DNA of 64,000 bases from Rhynchosporium graminicola (lineage: Eukaryota > Ascomycota > Leotiomycetes > Helotiales > Ploettnerulaceae). Positions 1 through 11,341 of the stretch are shown piece after piece. The notes beneath the pieces were generated by a model, which ran no database searches, was not told the origin of the DNA, and worked only from the letters and a program-made list of their open reading frames with translations. The DNA lies in the NCBI GenBank assembly GCA_900074885.1, contig FJUW01000061.1, forward strand, positions 338,130-402,129, in the 5' to 3' direction. The translations under genes were made by a program, and so were the position numbers. Numbering within the stretch: the first letter of the stretch is position 1; each line of letters opens with the position of its first letter.

Positions 1-2333
1 AACTTCCCCGGCCGTTCGGTGAGTCTACCCATTGGAGGTAATCAGAAATACTGCGGGTCAAGAAGACCGGCCAGATGTCGCTGGGACCTTGGAAGAAGGC
101 TCCTCCCGGTGTCAGACAGTCTCAGCATTAATCAGTCAGATGAGAAAGGAGACGGCGCAAAGCTGATGAGAGACTCGACTGATGCACGCGGAGGAAGACC
201 TCATCTCATCTAGGGTCCAAACCTGTCACTCATTGGTGCCTTTGCGTATTTGCAGCCTCGGATACGCCATTCAGATGAACCTATATATCCACAGTAGATC
301 CACCGTCGGAGTATTCATGGGACGGATGTCGTCTCGAAGGGGCTGATGAGTTTGCGTTCTCTAGGCGAGTTTGTTTGAGAGGCGTGCTTGGCATGTTATG
401 AAACAGTCACGTGCTCCTCGGGGGCTGTGATGAGACCCGAGAAGCGCTTCGAGATGCAAGGACAACAGGTCTAAACGAGGACCTCAATCTTCAAACCCCA
501 CACTACAGTCTCTGAAGTTCTACGTTTCTTTTGTGATGCAGTGATTCCGGGAGAAGAGGTGATTTGATCTGCAAATCTTGGAAGCTCTCCAGTCTAAACA
601 TCCTCGTCATGGGAATTGTGCTCGTCGCTTGCCCGCTGCTCAATGTTCCTCTGATATGGAGCCTATGTAATGAAAAGCTTTTCCGATGACTTTTACATTA
701 GATTAGTATCACGCACAGACGTTGCCAACTTTGCCCTCTGTCAACGGTCCCGCTGTCACTGCTTGTCAGCCCGAACTTTCGAGCCATTGACTTTAGTAGA
801 GGTTTGAGCTGTCAAAAGGAACCTCCCGACTCCCGAGAGTCAAATCCTCCACGGTAAAGGTTATGACTTCATTCGCACAATCTATAGATCTTGAAATAAT
901 GAGTCTAAAACCTCGAAAATCTAGACGAAAGCAAAGGTTATCTATGGCATGAACCTAGTGGCTCTTCTGTACGAATGCCGTTGTCCCACGCTCTTCGCAT
1001 AACTCGCGGCAGTGAACGCGGCGATCAAGAGCTTTTTTCGTATGCTAATGCAAAGAACGATCTCTATCAACGCATAAGTCAAGAACAGGGAGAACGAGGC
1101 GGATTCTCACTTGCTGTAAGAAGGGTCAAAAGTTCTCGTGTCGGACACTCACCTGAAAGACGTCGTCATATCCTGTCTTCCTACCCCATGAAGACTTTCA
1201 AACATGTTACATAGTGGAAGTTCAATCTGGTAATGAGCGCTTGGACTGAGTTCATGTCCTCGTTGCTGTCATATAAGCTGCAACAGCCAGCAGAATTGGC
1301 TATAGTATTTCCGATAAGGAAATAATCGTCATGTCGACTTCAAAGTCTCGGGCATGAGGCTTGAGTATCTCGAGCACGAGGCTTGCACAAGTAATTAGAA
1401 AGCTAGTTTGATATCCATCCCTAGGTATGGCCCTCGAGTATCTGTGCGAACGAGCAGCGGTCACAAAGATCTAGTCGCGCAAAGGTTCTGAAGAAGGGGC
1501 TTAGGGAAAGCAAGGTTGTGTGAAACTCCTCGTGCTGATGGAATAACAACTTCTATTAAAAGATCAGACACGTCCGTCGACACGATATCAACACTCTCTC
1601 TATCTAGGTAGGTACATAAATATAACCACCCTAGAGCAGTACCAGGACGTCTAACATGCCGTTAAAGGGATCGATCCGATTTGCCTGACTCGCCTTCCTC
1701 ACCGTAATTACAGTAGAGAAATTCGCTTTATCCCGATCACCACAGCATCTTTTATCATCACTATTAAAATCCATCACTACTACAGTTCAGCCTTGGAAAA
1801 AAAAAATTGATGTTCCTTTTATTTGTTCCAGGGAAACTGCATACTACACCAAACATGTCAAACAGGTATCTTCACAGAGCCTAGGGATTAGTGCTCTGCA
1901 ATGAGCTACGATTTTGCATTGGCTTTATTTCGTTTGCAATCTGTCGATTTTCCTTTTTCCTTGATACGCAAACGAGGAAACATCGTACATGAGGTCCTAA
2001 AGGCTCATGTATTTATATTTCTTGCTTCGATAAGGCAATAAATAATGCGCTCTCATTTGACATATCTGAATTACATTGGAAATTTACTTACCAATGAATT
2101 ACTGAGATTGAGAACACAAACATCTGTCTGGGATGTATCTGCCAAATGCAAACCATGAAACATAAATGATATAATCTATTCATTGCGTTAGCTTATAAGG
2201 TATCATTTAAACCCAACCACCCATTGCATGCGAGTATATATATATATATATATATATATGACCACCAGCCGAGCCTGAGACAGGTCTCTATTCCACCTTC
2301 TCACAACCCACACCGTCCTACCACACCACCAAT
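1..2333. other. Gene-free stretch
   Basis: No reading frame here is longer than about 80 codons or resembles a known protein. The only distinct element is a TA dinucleotide run near the right end. The right portion should include the 3' untranslated region of the minus-strand carrier gene that ends at 2334. Confidence 0.6.
2235..2259. repeat. (TA)12 microsatellite
   Basis: An uninterrupted alternating TA run of 25 bases lies about 75 bp beyond the stop codon of the carrier gene, probably in its 3' UTR or just downstream. It is likely length-polymorphic. Confidence 0.9.
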
Positions 2334-3577
2334 CTAAATACCCAACCAAGTCTTCCCCCTCTCATAAACATAAAAACTAACTGCCACCATTGGCACGACC
2401 TTCACATACCCAATACTTAAACCAATCCAAAAGCCCGCCACACCCCTCTCCCTCAATATCAACTTCGCCGTCTCGCCAATAGTCAATCGACGTCCATTCC
2501 CCACCGCACCACCTACCTGCATTCTCCTTCTAATAACCTCAAGTGGGTACGCACATGTCTGGCTTACCAGACCTGCTATTCCACCAGCGAAGAGCTCAGC
2601 CCACGATCGTAATGGAGCGGGTTTATTTGGTGGGGAAGAAGCAGGTTTGGGTAGCGTGGTGTATGGGGCGAACATGGGGTAGCGCAGAACATCGCCTGCT
2701 GTATCGTGCGTGAGGAAGGACATTCCGGCATATGGTAACATGCCTAGGACCGTAGCGCTGAAGCCACGGTAGAAATTCGCTAGACCAGCTCTAGGCGCAA
2801 CTGCCATGACAGCTGCTGGAACAGGAGTAACAGGTTTTGTCGGCGGAGGAACCTCATTGTAAATCCGTTTACAGATATCGCTTAAACTCGATCTCGAATC
2901 CTTTTTCGTTTCAAAAGCCAGTCGCACACGTATGACTTCCAATGGATATGTGAAAAATACACTCGTTACGCCTGCTAATGAACCCGAAAGGAGTCTTCGG
3001 ATGGGAGTCTCTTGCGCGGCGGAGTGAATGACTACTGAGCGGATCTGTTCGTATGCGAGGAACTTGATAGCTGCGTAGGGGAAGATACGAAGGATCGTTG
3101 CGGAATGGCCACGGAAGAGACCGCGTGGACCTTCATCTGCGTATATGTCGCGCATGGCGGTTACGACACCGAACCAAGAGCCGGTGTATTTTGCGAACTG
3201 GGGATTGGAGGCTTGGAAAAGGATCTTGACTCGGTCGAGGGGAGCTACTAGTGTTTTAGCCTGTTGTATACATAGTCAGTACCAGTCAAGACCATTCTCT
3301 TGACGAAGAATGGATGGTAGGTGAGGGCAGAGGTTCAACGTACAGCACTTCCCGCCAATCCTCCAGCCACGCCTGTCCGCCATATATAATCGAAGCTCTG
3401 CTTGTGTGGTTTCTTGGTCTTAGGTGCTAAGGTATCGTCGTCCGTCGGACATATCGCCAGAGCTCCCTTCCGGGCTTCGGCTCCTGTATACATGTCCCCT
3501 TCCTTGCTTATCTCTCGTGATTTGTCCTTGTCCTTGAGCATCGCGGAAGAGGCATTCTTGAAGAGCGCCGAGGGCAT
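2334..3577 (-). CDS. Mitochondrial carrier, Leu5/CoA transporter type
   Basis: Predicted inner mitochondrial membrane carrier of the SLC25 family. Two exons, 3577..3344 and 3260..2334, are joined over an 83-nt GT-AG intron and give 386 aa. Three carrier repeats are visible through their signature motifs: PLDRVK just after the splice, then PLEVIR twice. The stretch around the splice (GLAGSAAKTLVAPLDRVKIL) closely matches the yeast Leu5 pattern, which is required for CoA accumulation in mitochondria, and human SLC25A16/A42 are relatives. The N-terminal 65 residues are hydrophilic and charged. A proline-rich insert (about residues 245-260) separates repeats two and three. The start at 3577 is the first in-frame ATG, and the splice keeps the reading frame exactly. 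It is divergent from the METTL4-like gene. Membership of the carrier family is certain; the CoA substrate is inferred from similarity only. Confidence 0.93.
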
Positions 3578-4240
3578 TCCTTGCCGCCCCGAGGCTGGTA
3601 GGGTATTATCTTCTGTCGAACTATTGGAGGTTCATCTGGTATTCATTCCGTTACTGTGAAGACATAAATACTGTCGATTAATCTATAGCGAAGTGAAGTG
3701 AAGTGAGTCCTGGGAATTGGAGGCGGGGTATTCGTGGAGAAGTTTTGGTGATTTTGGGGGGTTTGAAATGCGCCGGGCTTGAACGGGCATCCGATTGTTG
3801 ATTACCTGCCCTGCCCTGCCTTATAAGTACCTCGGACGTCATTTAGCGTATCCCGCCTTCGGCCGGCACTAAGCCGTCCCGAACTGTTCTAAGCCGAGGG
3901 GCTTCTCTTTTATCCGCGTGTGGGCAAAGGAGAACAAGTAGGTATAGCTTTATTATTTCTGCATCTAGAACTCACACATCGCAAGTTGCTAGTTACAGAA
4001 ACATGGACCCTGGAGTTGGCCATCCACAAACTGGTTTCGAGTGGTTACCCACGTGACGTCACTGATGTGAGGCCATTTCCAGGCAACTTTGCTTATTCCA
4101 TTTCTTCTTCGCTCATTCTTTCAGGTAACCAGACCTTATAACTCCGTATATCACATTTGCTTTACTTCTCTTAGCTTCGTTTTTTTTCAATCTGTTTCCA
4201 TTTCATTCCCATTTTGGCTCTCTGTTTCTACCCCACTCAT
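3578..4240. other. Divergent intergenic region
   Basis: A 663-bp spacer between the minus-strand carrier and the plus-strand methyltransferase, probably a shared bidirectional promoter. It holds a CACGTGACGTCA composite site (listed separately) and a pyrimidine-rich tract just before the methyltransferase start. I see no gene in it. Confidence 0.7.
4050..4061. promoter_or_regulatory. Overlapping E-box and CRE palindromes
   Basis: The sequence CACGTGACGTCA combines a perfect CACGTG E-box (4050-4055) with a perfect TGACGTCA ATF/CREB site (4054-4061). It lies 180 bp before the methyltransferase ATG, inside the divergent promoter. In fungi such sites bind bHLH and bZIP factors; which protein binds here is unknown. 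Confidence 0.5.
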
Positions 4241-5569
4241 ATGGACAACGGAATCCTCTACGAAAATGAAGATTCAACCATTCTCCTAGTCGACATCCCA
4301 CGCTCTCTTGAAGCCGCACAATTTCAGTCTTCTTCCTCATCTCCGAATGCAAGCAGCTTTTCCCGACGTCTTATCTCTTCAGAACCACCACTTCGTCCTT
4401 ATCCTTCCCTTGAGCCGAAATCCGTAAGAGCAAAAGCTGCTTTGAAAGGCCCGTCTCTGGAGCAGTTGCTTTTAAGAAGGCATTTAGAATTTGCACTTGA
4501 GAAAGGTAGAGATGAGTGGAAGGAGAAGGGAGAGTGGTGTTTACCTCGAATCACCGAGAGTGTAACTCTGAAAGTGGAGGAGGATGAAGATATAGATGTG
4601 GATGTGGATGGCCCACGAAAAAGAATGAAGCTCGAAGAGCAGGAAAAGAAGCCAGGGGCAAAAAATGAGTTAAAAGCTGAAGAGAATATCAAGATCGAAA
4701 TCGAAATCGAAATCGACAAGATCCCTTGCTATTCCTTCCCACTTTCATCTCACGCACACAAACCTGCACTAGACGACATATCAGAATCCGGGCTTTTCTA
4801 TTCAAACCCGTCATCATCAACCCAGTCCATCCAACTCACCTCCTCACAATCCACATACTCGATACCACGACAGAGCACTTTCATTCTCGGTTCCATTGCA
4901 GACACCCGACACTTCTTCAGTCCGTACACTTCCTCCCCTTCCCTCTCATCACCGACCCCGAAATTCGACATCATCCTCCTCGATCCACCCTGGCCAAACC
5001 GTTCAGCTCGTCGCTCCAAAGCCTACGGCACCTCATCCCGAAACTTTCAGATCCGAGATCTACTTTCTAGCATCCCGATCCGAGATCTTCTATCTGAAGA
5101 TGGGCTCGTAGCAGTGTGGATCACGAATCGAGAGAGCTTTCGGGAGATGGTTCTTGGTAAGGAAGGGCTGTTTGAAGGATGGGGTATGGCAATATGTGAG
5201 GAGTGGTGTTGGCTTAAGGTTACGAGTGGTGGGGAGCCGATTTGTGCTTTAGATGGTGTTTGGAGGAAACCTTGGGAGGGTGTTTTGATTGGGAGAAGGA
5301 CAGGTGGAAGTAACGATCATGGTAGAGGGGAGAGAGAGGGCGAGAAGGAAGGGGTTGTGAAGAGGAGAATCGTTATTGGGGTACCGGATTTACATTCAAG
5401 GAAACCTAACTTGAGGCATCTATTCGAGAAGGCGATGAAGAAAAGCAGCGGAGAGTATCAAGCGCTGGAAATATTTGCGAGGTATTTAACAGCTGGGTGG
5501 TGGAGCTGGGGGAACGAGGTTTTGAAATTCCAGAATGATGATTGTTGGGCGGATGATCCAGATCTTTAG
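4241..5569 (+). CDS. MT-A70 family N6-adenine methyltransferase, METTL4-like
   Basis: Single-exon gene of 442 aa. The catalytic DPPW motif sits at residues 248-251 (context FDIILLDPPWPNRS), followed by GLVAVWITNRESF and the family's C-terminal signature around ALEIFARYL and GWWSWGNEVLKFQ. These match METTL4, an S-adenosylmethionine-dependent adenine N6-methyltransferase reported to act on snRNA or DNA in other eukaryotes. The N-terminal third is variable, with an acidic-basic low-complexity segment (residues 110-162) containing repeated Glu-Ile pairs. The open frame extends 27 nt upstream without an ATG, so 4241 is the first methionine. The following residues (ILYENEDSTILLVDIPRSL) resemble the conserved METTL4 N-terminus, supporting this start. 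It is divergent from the carrier and convergent with uL23m. Substrate cannot be read from sequence. Confidence 0.9.
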   Translation: MDNGILYENEDSTILLVDIPRSLEAAQFQSSSSSPNASSFSRRLISSEPPLRPYPSLEPKSVRAKAALKGPSLEQLLLRRHLEFALEKGRDEWKEKGEWCLPRITESVTLKVEEDEDIDVDVDGPRKRMKLEEQEKKPGAKNELKAEENIKIEIEIEIDKIPCYSFPLSSHAHKPALDDISESGLFYSNPSSSTQSIQLTSSQSTYSIPRQSTFILGSIADTRHFFSPYTSSPSLSSPTPKFDIILLDPPWPNRSARRSKAYGTSSRNFQIRDLLSSIPIRDLLSEDGLVAVWITNRESFREMVLGKEGLFEGWGMAICEEWCWLKVTSGGEPICALDGVWRKPWEGVLIGRRTGGSNDHGRGEREGEKEGVVKRRIVIGVPDLHSRKPNLRHLFEKAMKKSSGEYQALEIFARYLTAGWWSWGNEVLKFQNDDCWADDPDL

Positions 5570-5751
5570 CTTTGATATCCCGTATATTCTTACACATACA
5601 TATAAATACAACCATTTCTATCCATACAGCGCCACAAATGCAATAAAGGTCGCCATTGTCCACCACCACATCACGCCTCTCGATCATGAAGCCTATCCCT
5701 CATCAGGTAGCCCGAAATCCGTTTCCGCCCCATCCCATTCCTAGAGAATGA

Positions 5752-6662
5752 TCAAGCCTTCTTGCCATCATCAGGCGGTCCAAAATCTTGCTCCACCTCC
5801 ACCGCCTCTCCATCATCCTCCCACTCAATAGCTCCCGCATTATTAGGTATCCAGGTGGCTTTTCCTTTAATTAATTTTCTCGCTTGTTTTGCGATCGAAT
5901 CTCGTTCTCTGGTTGGCTGTTCGCGGAAATCGGGCTGGATGGTCTCGGACTCGGCTTGTTGACCTTTCTTGGCGGCGTCGTAGGCTGATTTGTCCCAGCT
6001 GTGAGGAAAGGTTAGCATGATTCGAAGAAAACATAACTTGGAAATCCCAGTCGGTACACTCTGTCATGAAAGTGCTTGGCCGTCCCATCCACCCCTATCA
6101 GATCCAATACCTGGAGACCCCTGCTCAAGTATATCGAATACCTCGAAACTTGGCCTTGAACCAGGACCGCTCCAATTGAACGAAAGAGAAATAACATACT
6201 CCTCAAGGTTCTCTGGCGTCTTCGGCCACACAAATGGCTTCTCCATCTCAACCAACATCTTCTTGATCGCCCTCGGCCTATACCATTTCCTCGGACTGAC
6301 GCGCGTCACACCCGGTTTATCCTGCCTCACTTTCTGCTGCTGGATATAACTCCTCACTCCCCTGACTTGAACTCCGTAGGCGTGCCAGAGGTAATCGCGG
6401 AGATCGAGTTTGTTGATATTGAGGGGTACGATGAAGGATGCGAAGCTAGGGGAGAGGTGGGGTGTGTTGAGGAGGGTGAGTGTGAAATTGGGTCTGGGAA
6501 TGTTAGTTGGGAAGAGCGAGGGGAATCTGAGGGGATGGGGATGCGAGGAGGGAAAGGAGGAGAGGGAAGAATATACAGAAAGATTTGCTTGTTTCCTAAT
6601 CTGTGGTGGCCAACTGTGCGGATAGGTCCTCGCGCCACTTTCGCTATCGTGTTTGGAGGCAT
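5752..6662 (-). CDS. MRP20: Mitochondrial large-subunit ribosomal protein uL23m
   Basis: Three exons (6662..6577, 6493..6200, 5998..5752) give 208 aa. Splices restore the family sequence: NKQIFL joins PNFTLTLL across the first intron (83 nt) and ENLE joins DWDKSAYD across the second (201 nt). The core (ASFIVPLNINKLDLRDYLWH, then VRSYIQQQK, then RAIKKMLVEMEKPFVWP) is characteristic of fungal 54S L23 (yeast Mrp20), a protein near the exit tunnel of the mitochondrial ribosome. The C-terminus is acidic. The ATG at 6662 is chosen because it gives MPPNTIAKVARG followed by the conserved GNKQIF segment in frame. Longer frames on this strand come from reading through the first intron. It is convergent with the methyltransferase (182 bp apart) and divergent from the hydrolase. 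Confidence 0.93.
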
Positions 6663-7046
6663 CGTAAATCAATCGTGGTTGTGAGGTTCGACTGTCGATT
6701 TATCTGCTGCTTGTCGTTAGACTTGTAAATTTCCCGTTGAATTCAGTCGCGCGTCTGCGGGTAGACTTTTAGAAGCGCGGTTGTTTTTAGCAGAAAGCTT
6801 ATTTCGCATTCGTTTGCCAAGGTTTCGGGGACTCCCACTACGGCCAGCCGTTGATTGACCCGACGTCAAGATGGATGGATGGATGGATGACAAAGCTCTA
6901 CGTAGTTGACCCACGTCGACACCCCGCCAGAACTTTAGGAAGACTGAAACTTCATAGAACCTTCTCACAACTTCACAAAACTTCATTCTCAATACTGGCA
7001 TTGGGAAAGACCTCCAATAGGAATAATTAAATATAATTGACTCACA
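6663..7046. other. Divergent promoter region with ATGG repeat
   Basis: A 384-bp spacer between uL23m (-) and the hydrolase (+). It contains a short ATGG tetranucleotide repeat at 6871-6890 and no gene. Both promoters must lie here. Confidence 0.6.
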
Positions 7047-8360
7047 ATGGCTTCCAACCCTCCATCAACCTGCTGCACCATCGGCGTTAAGCATGAGTAA
7101 GTGCACTTTCAATTCAAACCCCGCAGTTCATAAATCAACAGCTTCAAAAGCCTGACCACTATTCCATCAAACACTTCCAAAGCTTCATCAGTGATCACCG
7201 CTCATATCATCCCAAAAAAACTTCCAAGTACATTAAGCCTAATCTAATCAAATATTAACAGAGGCAACCCAACCGGAACATCTACCAAAATCGACAACAT
7301 CGAAGCCTATATCGCTGAGCCAAGCGGCAAAACGGTTCACAAAGATACCGCTATTCTCTTCCTCCCAGGTGAGTACTTTCCATACCTATTATACATATGA
7401 TGGATTCGAATCTTTCTTACAATCCGAAGAATTTGAACATGGACGTATACTGATGTCCTCATGCAGATGTGATTGGCATCTGGCAAAACTCCAAATTGAT
7501 GGCTGATCAGTATGCCACTAATGGATACTATACCCTGATGCCTGATCTGTTCAATGGCGACCCGTTGAGTTTGAATCGTGCTGCGGATTTTGATTTTATG
7601 GCTTGTGTGTTTCTTTCTTTCCCATTCTCTTCCATCATTCATCATCCAGAGTTCAGGAATTAGAATTTTATCCTGGGTTTGACTTTGTAAGATACAAAGA
7701 CCGGCATACTGATGTCAAAATCTAGGGCTAACGAAGGGCACTGGCGGCAATAACCCTCATACATACGAGGCTGTTGATCCTATCGTCGAGAAGTCTCTCA
7801 AGTTTCTCCAAGACAAGGGATACAAGAACATTGGTGCTGTTGGATACTGTTTCATAAGATATTGCTCACTCATTTTTTTTGTAAATGTGACGCTGACTCA
7901 AATAGGGCGCCAAATACGTCGCCCGCTTTATGTAAGTAACAGGGACGCCCCATATCTCACTTTCTAAATGTCTTTGAATTATCTCAAGACATGGCATATC
8001 CTCCTCTCAAAATCCGCCCGATCTAAGCATTGCTAACTCCTCGTTATCAGGGCCAGCGGCAAAGGTATTTCCGTCGGATTCGTCGCCCATCCCTCCTTCG
8101 TCGAAGAAGACGAACTCCGCTCCATAACCGGCCCATTCTCGATCGCCGCAGCAGAAAAAGACCAGATCTTCCCTACCGAGAAACGCCACCGCTCCGAAGA
8201 GATCTTGGCCGAGACTAAGCAGCCCTATCAGATTAATCTGTATAGTGGTGTGGTGCATGGCTTCTCTGTGAGGTGTGATTTGAGTAAGAAGATTGAGAAG
8301 TATGCAAAGGAGCAGGCGTTCTTGCAGGCTGTTGCTTGGTTTGATGAGCACTTGATTTGA
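7047..8360 (+). CDS. Dienelactone hydrolase family protein with non-canonical intron 4
   Basis: Six exons: 7047..7096, 7262..7368, 7467..7604, 7726..7853, 7906..7931, 8051..8360, giving 252 aa. This alpha/beta hydrolase family includes carboxymethylenebutenolidase-like enzymes. The expected triad is visible: nucleophile Cys in GAVGYCFGAK (split by intron 4), Asp in AAAEKDQIF and His in GVVHGF. Introns 1, 2, 3 and 5 are GT-AG. Intron 4 (7854-7905, 52 nt) has a good CTGAC branch site and an AG acceptor, but its donor reads ATAAG instead of GTAAG. Retaining it shifts the frame, because 52 is not a multiple of three. The product may therefore be lost or altered in this strain unless AT-AG splicing is tolerated or the base is a sequence error. 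The family call is firm; functional status is open. Confidence 0.85.
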
Positions 8361-9765
8361 CTGGTTGATGAGAGGGGGTAGAGGGAGAAGGGAAAGCTTT
8401 GATGAGTATATGAGTATCATGATAACGTAGCAATGTGATGCATGGCTTTCGTGACTTCCATAGAAATATCCATTGCAAGCCCCTGTTCAATCTAATCATT
8501 GCAACGCTCGGCTCACCGACAGAATCGGTAAGTTTTCTCAAGAGAATACTGAGATTTTCAGTGCGATGCTGGGCTGTCGGCGAAGTAAGGGCCGACTAGA
8601 ATGTAATGTCATGAAGTTCTTACGCGGCTTTGGTTCAAGATAACTTCGAAATGGCTATCCTATCCGTGACTTTCCTTTAATAATCCTTAGATGCCATAAA
8701 CCTAATCTAGCACTTTTAGATAGATGTTTCTTACAAAATTTCAAAATATAAGAGCGCTATCGAACTTCATTTCTTTCTCCACGATAAAAACATCCCTAGC
8801 TCTGTGTCGTTCGCTATCCAACATCTTTCGAATAGCGACTACCACGTTTCCACCATCCCACCGGAACTGAGCAAGAAACCCATCTCATCTCATCTCGTCT
8901 TGCCTTAGTCCAAACTTTATTGAACTTGAATATTACCTATCTAGGTTTAGAAGTCTCGGGAAAAGTCCATCCTTTCTATCAATTCCCTCACACTGTAAAA
9001 GCAAGATCTTTGTTTGAGCCACGTCGAGAGGTAACGAGAATGATTAACAAGCTTAGCTTGGCATGATAGATACGACTTGATGAATAGTCGGGCGCAACTT
9101 TTGAGCGGTGAAACAAGATCTTTTGAGTAGCGATAAGGAAGGAAAGCGTTGTGAGGTTGGAGTGTAGGTTTATGAGGTGTGCTCTCTTTGGGATTTTTTT
9201 GAAGGGAATTTGATAAGTTGTAAGTATTTTGAGGATTTGACTGAGTGATACTTCTAAGGGACGAAATGCTTTGTCGGAGACGAATTTTCTGGGCCTTGCA
9301 ATGGTCAGTTCATGCTTGAAGCAAGAAGATTCTTTATTCCGCATGCATCGAGTTACAACGGAATTTATGGGGCAAAAAAAAAATAGTTTTAGTCTCAAGT
9401 AAATTTTGATTCCACGTCTAGGAGCCTAATTGTCCATGAAGTTATCTCCATCTGGAAGACTCGGGAGGAAGAAGAACTTTTGAGGTTTGGGGGACGTCTC
9501 GAGTTGCAACGAGAAAACAAGAAACCATCAAGCTGAAAGTACTCGAACATGAGTTTTGTTTCTTGCAAAATACGAGGCGCGTTGAATTTGTATGTATAAC
9601 GGGCTCTGTAAAAGATCACTTCAATAAGTGTAGGTAACAAAATCACCACTGACCAACGAGATTAACGAAATCAACTCCTCAAATTTCAAAAATTGACCTC
9701 TTTCACCCCAAATTCAATGATCTGTTCAGATCCGTACGGAAACCGCACTCGCACTCTCCGCTCCT
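8361..9765. other. Gene-free stretch
   Basis: Only short frames with biased composition occur here and none is recognisable. A short TCATC-type tandem repeat occurs near 8880-8905. I see no regulatory element that I can name. Confidence 0.5.
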
Positions 9766-10340
9766 AAATGCCTACGTCTCTTTGCATTCAAAAGATCAGA
9801 AAACTAGCTAACCCTCCATCTCCTTCATCAGATCTCCTCGCTCTACCACACAGGCGCCTACGCAACATACATACCCCTCCTACAAACAGGCTTAGACAAC
9901 CCCCATCTCCCATTCTACCACCACCTTGCATTCAAACTCCTGCTAGCAGTGCTCAAATACAGCGATATAGAACAAGTGGTTCCTATGACACAAGATCATT
10001 TAGCGGGGTAGCGTATGCCGTGTACCTACTCACAGATTACGAATCCCCACTCCAAACCTCATCGCACGAGCGCAAATGTCTGCACAAGTACCATGTGGTG
10101 ATCAGTGATATGCTAGTCTGGCTAGCGAGCCATTCGGGTACTAATGCTAATGCTAGGTTTCGTAGTAAGTACCGCGATTGCTGAGACGTGGATTGGGTCC
10201 CGTGAGAGGAGGGGGAGGGGGAGAGGGTATATGGAAGGGATTGGTGGGAGTGGGGAAAGGTGGATTTGGATGTGCATGAGTGTTTGATAAGGATGATGGG
10301 AAACCCGTTGGGACGTTGTATTGGTGGTGCGTTTGTGTAG
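9766..10340 (+). pseudogene. Frameshifted relic of an uncharacterised fungal protein
   Basis: Two adjacent frames on this strand read like one protein. One frame gives SLYHTGAYATYIPLLQTGLD, then HLPFYHHLAFKLLLAVLKYSD, up to about 10010. The next frame then continues with VAYAVYLLTDYESPLQTSSH and ERKCLHKYHVVISDMLVWL, to a stop near 10182. Beyond that the frame stays protein-like (YGRDWWEWGKVDLDVHECL) despite further stops. The order and composition fit a decayed single gene of unknown function, possibly with introns. I cannot name the family. No intact start was found. Confidence 0.45.
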
Positions 10341-10344
10341 GGGA

Positions 10345-11341
10345 AGTAATATGAGGGGGAGCGATAAGGTGTTTCGATTAATAGAGGATAACGGGAATGA
10401 AGTGATGCGAGTTCCGTCAGATGTACCTTCTTCGCTAAGGTTTTTCTTTGAGTTGAGATGTTCGGGCGTTTCTGGACCTCTTTTTCGTTCTCTTTTTCTG
10501 ATCTGCATTATTGTTATACTTCGTAGGCGAGCCCACTAGCTCGCTTCGGGTCGATTGTTGAAGGAGGTAAGAAGGCGCGAGTGCGTTTTAGGTCACAAAG
10601 TGTGTATTTCAAAGCTATGTAAGGCTCTTTCGTAAAGCAGAAGTCTTACGACTCTTGAATCCCCACCCTCTTATCGGGAAATATTCTATTCCTATCGTAG
10701 TTCGATCTGGACTTGATTCGTCTTAGTTGAAGCTCGAACCTGTTTAGCGATTTAAGTCCCAAAAGTATGACTCAAAATATAAAGAGCGATATCGAGATTC
10801 ATCTGATTATTATGAGACTCTGCTCAAATGATAAATCAGAGTCATGAAAGTATTATGGGACTTCACTTATTCCATAATCGAATCTGGTTCCTAGACCCTA
10901 AGACTTCACTTGATCTCTTCACCGTACACGAATCCACGCGACCTACGTTGATGTCGAGCACTGACGCATACATCTAGCGAGATAGAAGCCTTTCTTTCAT
11001 CAGCCGAGACAGCGTGGCGGGGGTGGCAAGTATACCTCCGTCAGTGGGTCTTGATTGGTCCCTGACCTCGAGCTACCCCTACTTCAAAATGCCGGGAGGC
11101 GTTTGCATAGTACCCAGCAAGCCCGGTGCTAGAGTTTTTGACTTTTCACCCTGATTCTTTTTTACTCTTGTCGCTGTAAAACTATTGTAAAATGGATAGG
11201 GCTTTTTGGTTCTTTTGCTGTTCGTTACCTAGGAGAATTTGCGTAACTTTTGTTGATATTTTTATGCAGGCCATACTCGGACCTCATCATCACTAGCTAA
11301 CAGTACCAATATCAGCAAAACCAAAAAAGACATTCAAGCTA
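10345..11341. other. Gene-free stretch
   Basis: No coding sequence is supported. The right end includes the 3' flank of the minus-strand gene that stops at 11342. Confidence 0.5.

Noticed and set aside
4214..4240. Upstream extension of the METTL4-like reading frame
   Set aside because: Begins with TTG, not ATG; nuclear fungal genes rarely start there, and the conserved N-terminus begins at 4241.
4399..4719. 106-codon minus-strand frame opposite the methyltransferase gene
   Set aside because: Ser-rich antisense shadow of the low-complexity Glu/Asp/Lys region in the METTL4-like gene.
6064..6672. 202-codon minus-strand frame as the full uL23m gene
   Set aside because: It reads through the first intron; splicing from the ATG at 6662 gives the conserved N-terminus instead.
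7881..7905. GT-AG intron of 25 nt as the true fourth intron of the hydrolase
   Set aside because: Too short for normal splicing and would insert nine residues into the conserved nucleophile elbow.
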